Below, in pieces: positions 62,652-64,000 of a stretch of DNA of 64,000 nucleotides. Source of the DNA: Pseudomonadota bacterium (GTDB lineage Bacteria > Myxococcota_A > Polyangia > GCA-2747355); the NCBI GenBank assembly GCA_016711215.1, contig JADJTL010000003.1, positions 310,001-374,000 on the forward strand. Reading direction: 5' to 3'. The notes below the pieces were generated by a model. The model saw only the letters and a list, made by a program, of their open reading frames with translations. It was not told the origin of the DNA and ran no database searches. The stretch's first letter is position 1. Each line of letters opens with the position of its first letter. Position numbers and translations under genes: made by a program.

Positions 62652-63427
62652 TGGACTCCCTTCCAGGTCAGCTTGAGCGCCAACCCATTCGCCACCAGCG
62701 AGGCCAGGCGATCGGGCGGCGGGACGGGCAGCCGGCCAATGCGCTGCCAGGCGGCGCGAATTGAGTTATCGAAGTGAACGTTGCCCGAGGAACGGTCGAA
62801 GGTGATCGGGAACTGGATCGCCCCGGCCGCGTCGATGCGGACGACGACGAGCGCAAAGAGCTGCATCGCCTCCTCCGCCGGAATGATCGCGGGTAAGGAC
62901 CAGCCGCGAATCCACAGGTCGGCGATGCGCGTGATGTAGGCATCGCCCGCGTTCGCCTCGCTAGCCGTGCCACCGACGACCCCGTCGGGCTGACCCTCTG
63001 CGGCGATTTGCCGCGCGCCCTCGTCGAGCAGCGCGGCCTTCTCCAAGGCCTGGCGCAGGCGATCGCCGACCACTGCATCGCGCTCTGGCGCGGGTTTGGG
63101 CGCCGTCGCGCGCGGCGCGTCGGTGGCCTCCGCGTCGTAGCTCGGCGCCTCCGGCGGACGCATCGGCGGCGGCGCGGCCAGGCGCTTTGGCAAAGTGCGT
63201 CGGTCTCGCGGCTGGCCCAGGCGCACCAGACGCGCGACGACATAGGCCGGCGCCGGGGCCGTGGCCTCGGCATGCACCTGGCGCTGGTAGAGCACCGCGG
63301 CGATCAGACCGCCATGGACCAGGAGCGTGCCGAGCAGGCCCCAGAGCGCAAACCCGCGGCGCCGCACCGGCGCTCCAGCGCCCTCGTCCCAGCTGCCGCT
63401 GCCGGCGAAGGCCTGCGGCGAGCTCAA
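62648..63427 (-). CDS. TolA/TonB-like energy-transducing protein
   Basis: 259 residues. One N-terminal membrane helix (ALWGLLGTLLVHGGLIAAVLYQ), a charged/Pro linker (about 60-150), and a TonB/TolA C-terminal domain (ARIADLWIRGWSLP-like, FALVVVRIDAAGAIQFPITFDRSSG). Position between tolR and tolB argues for the TolA role. The middle region is much shorter than in E. coli TolA. Overlaps both neighbours by 4 nt. Confidence 0.85.
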   Translation of the reverse strand: MSSPQAFAGSGSWDEGAGAPVRRRGFALWGLLGTLLVHGGLIAAVLYQRQVHAEATAPAPAYVVARLVRLGQPRDRRTLPKRLAAPPPMRPPEAPSYDAEATDAPRATAPKPAPERDAVVGDRLRQALEKAALLDEGARQIAAEGQPDGVVGGTASEANAGDAYITRIADLWIRGWSLPAIIPAEEAMQLFALVVVRIDAAGAIQFPITFDRSSGNVHFDNSIRAAWQRIGRLPVPPPDRLASLVANGLALKLTWKGVQ

Positions 63428-63912
63428 GGGCGCGCCCCCGCAGCAGCCCTGGCTGGCGGCATAGCCAGCCCCGCCTCGCTCTCGGCCCCCAGCTCGCCTT
63501 CGGGCGCCGCCTCGGTGATCATGCCGACCTTCTCGATGCCGGCCTGGCGTGCCAGCGCCATGATCCGCACGACGAGCCCATAGGGCAGATGACGGTCAGC
63601 GCGAAGATAGAGCTCACGCTCGACCTGGAGCTTTTCGTTATGCTTCAACTTGTCGAAGAGCTGGGAGAAGGGGACGAAGGCGCGCCCAAGGTACAAACGC
63701 CGCTGCCCGTCGATGCTCAGCACCAGCTTCTTCTGCTCGGCATCGACCGCTTGGGCCTCGGCGCGCGGCAGATCGACGTCCACGCCCTGCTCGAGCAGGG
63801 GCGCCGTGACCATGAAGATCACGAGCAGCACCAGCATCACGTCGACCATCGGCGTGACGTTGATCTCCGCCAATAACGATCCACCGTTGCCGCCGCTCAT
63901 CGCCATCGTCAT
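63424..63912 (-). CDS. tolR: Biopolymer transporter TolR/ExbD
   Basis: 162 residues. NVTPMVDVMLVLLVIFMVTAPLL is the ExbD/TolR membrane helix with its conserved Asp. The periplasmic part includes ELYLRADRHLPYGLVVRIMALARQAGIEKVGMITE. With TolQ it converts the proton gradient into motion of TolA. Start 47 nt after the tolQ stop. Confidence 0.94.
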   Translation of the reverse strand: MTMAMSGGNGGSLLAEINVTPMVDVMLVLLVIFMVTAPLLEQGVDVDLPRAEAQAVDAEQKKLVLSIDGQRRLYLGRAFVPFSQLFDKLKHNEKLQVERELYLRADRHLPYGLVVRIMALARQAGIEKVGMITEAAPEGELGAESEAGLAMPPARAAAGARP

Positions 63913-63959
63913 CCCCTGCCGCTGCGCCGACGCTGTTGCCGCGCTCAGCTCCGCCGCGC

Positions 63960-64000
63960 TTACTTGAAGAAGTGGCGCTTCACGATGTTCAGGAAGTCGC
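63960..64000 (-). CDS. tolQ: TolQ C-terminus (partial)
   Basis: Only the last 12 codons are in the window: DFLNIVKRHFFK and stop TAA at 63962. The ending and the position upstream of tolR fit TolQ/ExbB. The remainder lies beyond base 64000. Confidence 0.7.
   Translation of the reverse strand, partial: DFLNIVKRHFFK

Overview
GC-rich (roughly two-thirds G+C), densely coded DNA with no rRNA, tRNA, insertion sequence, phage gene or CRISPR array that I can see. The gene content points to a myxobacterium-like member of the Myxococcota (inference): secreted RCC1-repeat and MopE-like cysteine-rich proteins, Ser/Thr kinases with long HEAT-repeat tails, PEGA-domain and TSP3/OmpA envelope proteins, sigma-54 two-component systems, multihaem redox proteins, a Gld-like ABC operon and a Tol system. 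Two single-base deletions (near 2802 and 4330), each in a short G/C run, break otherwise intact genes; they may be assembly errors.

Layout. 1-3518: a secreted-type RCC1-repeat protein cut by the window edge and frameshifted. 3533-6343 (minus): a PAS histidine kinase and a receiver-HATPase protein (frameshifted). 6438-9549: a sigma-54-type promoter and a pair of M16 peptidase-family genes. 9708-12021: a haemerythrin-like protein, an amidohydrolase lipoprotein and a methyltransferase. 12022-16074 (minus): a 1350-residue cysteine-rich lipoprotein. 16246-19962 (minus): acyl-CoA dehydrogenase, etfA and etfB. 20033-20959: a DUF1848 protein.

21020-30552 is the most interesting region, an apparent redox-sensing and electron-transfer module. 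It has a histidine kinase with haem-c-type motifs in its periplasmic domain, its NtrC-type regulator, two membrane-anchored GcvH-like proteins that both lack the lipoyl lysine, a second NtrC-like regulator without the sigma-54 contact loop, an archaemetzincin, a HybA-like ferredoxin, and a NrfD/HybB-like membrane protein fused to a tri-haem cytochrome tail. Sigma-54-type promoters lie just upstream of both GcvH-like genes. No molybdopterin or other catalytic subunit is present.

30603-38343 (minus): a type IV pilin, an unknown membrane protein, feoB overlapping a membrane-anchored DtxR-FeoA fusion, an unknown repeat protein and a zinc-ribbon/DUF3426 protein. 38594-44744 (plus): a PhaR-like regulator, then a four-gene Gld-like ABC operon. 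44917-48183 (minus): cinA-thpR-recA. 48271-58231: two Ser/Thr kinases with HEAT repeats flanking an MFS transporter and hisI-hisG, the second kinase adjoining a PEGA protein gene. 58358-61311: a small YgaP-like membrane protein, an OmpA/TSP3 protein and a di-haem peroxidase. 61338-64000 (minus): tolB, a TolA/TonB-like protein, tolR and the 3' end of tolQ.
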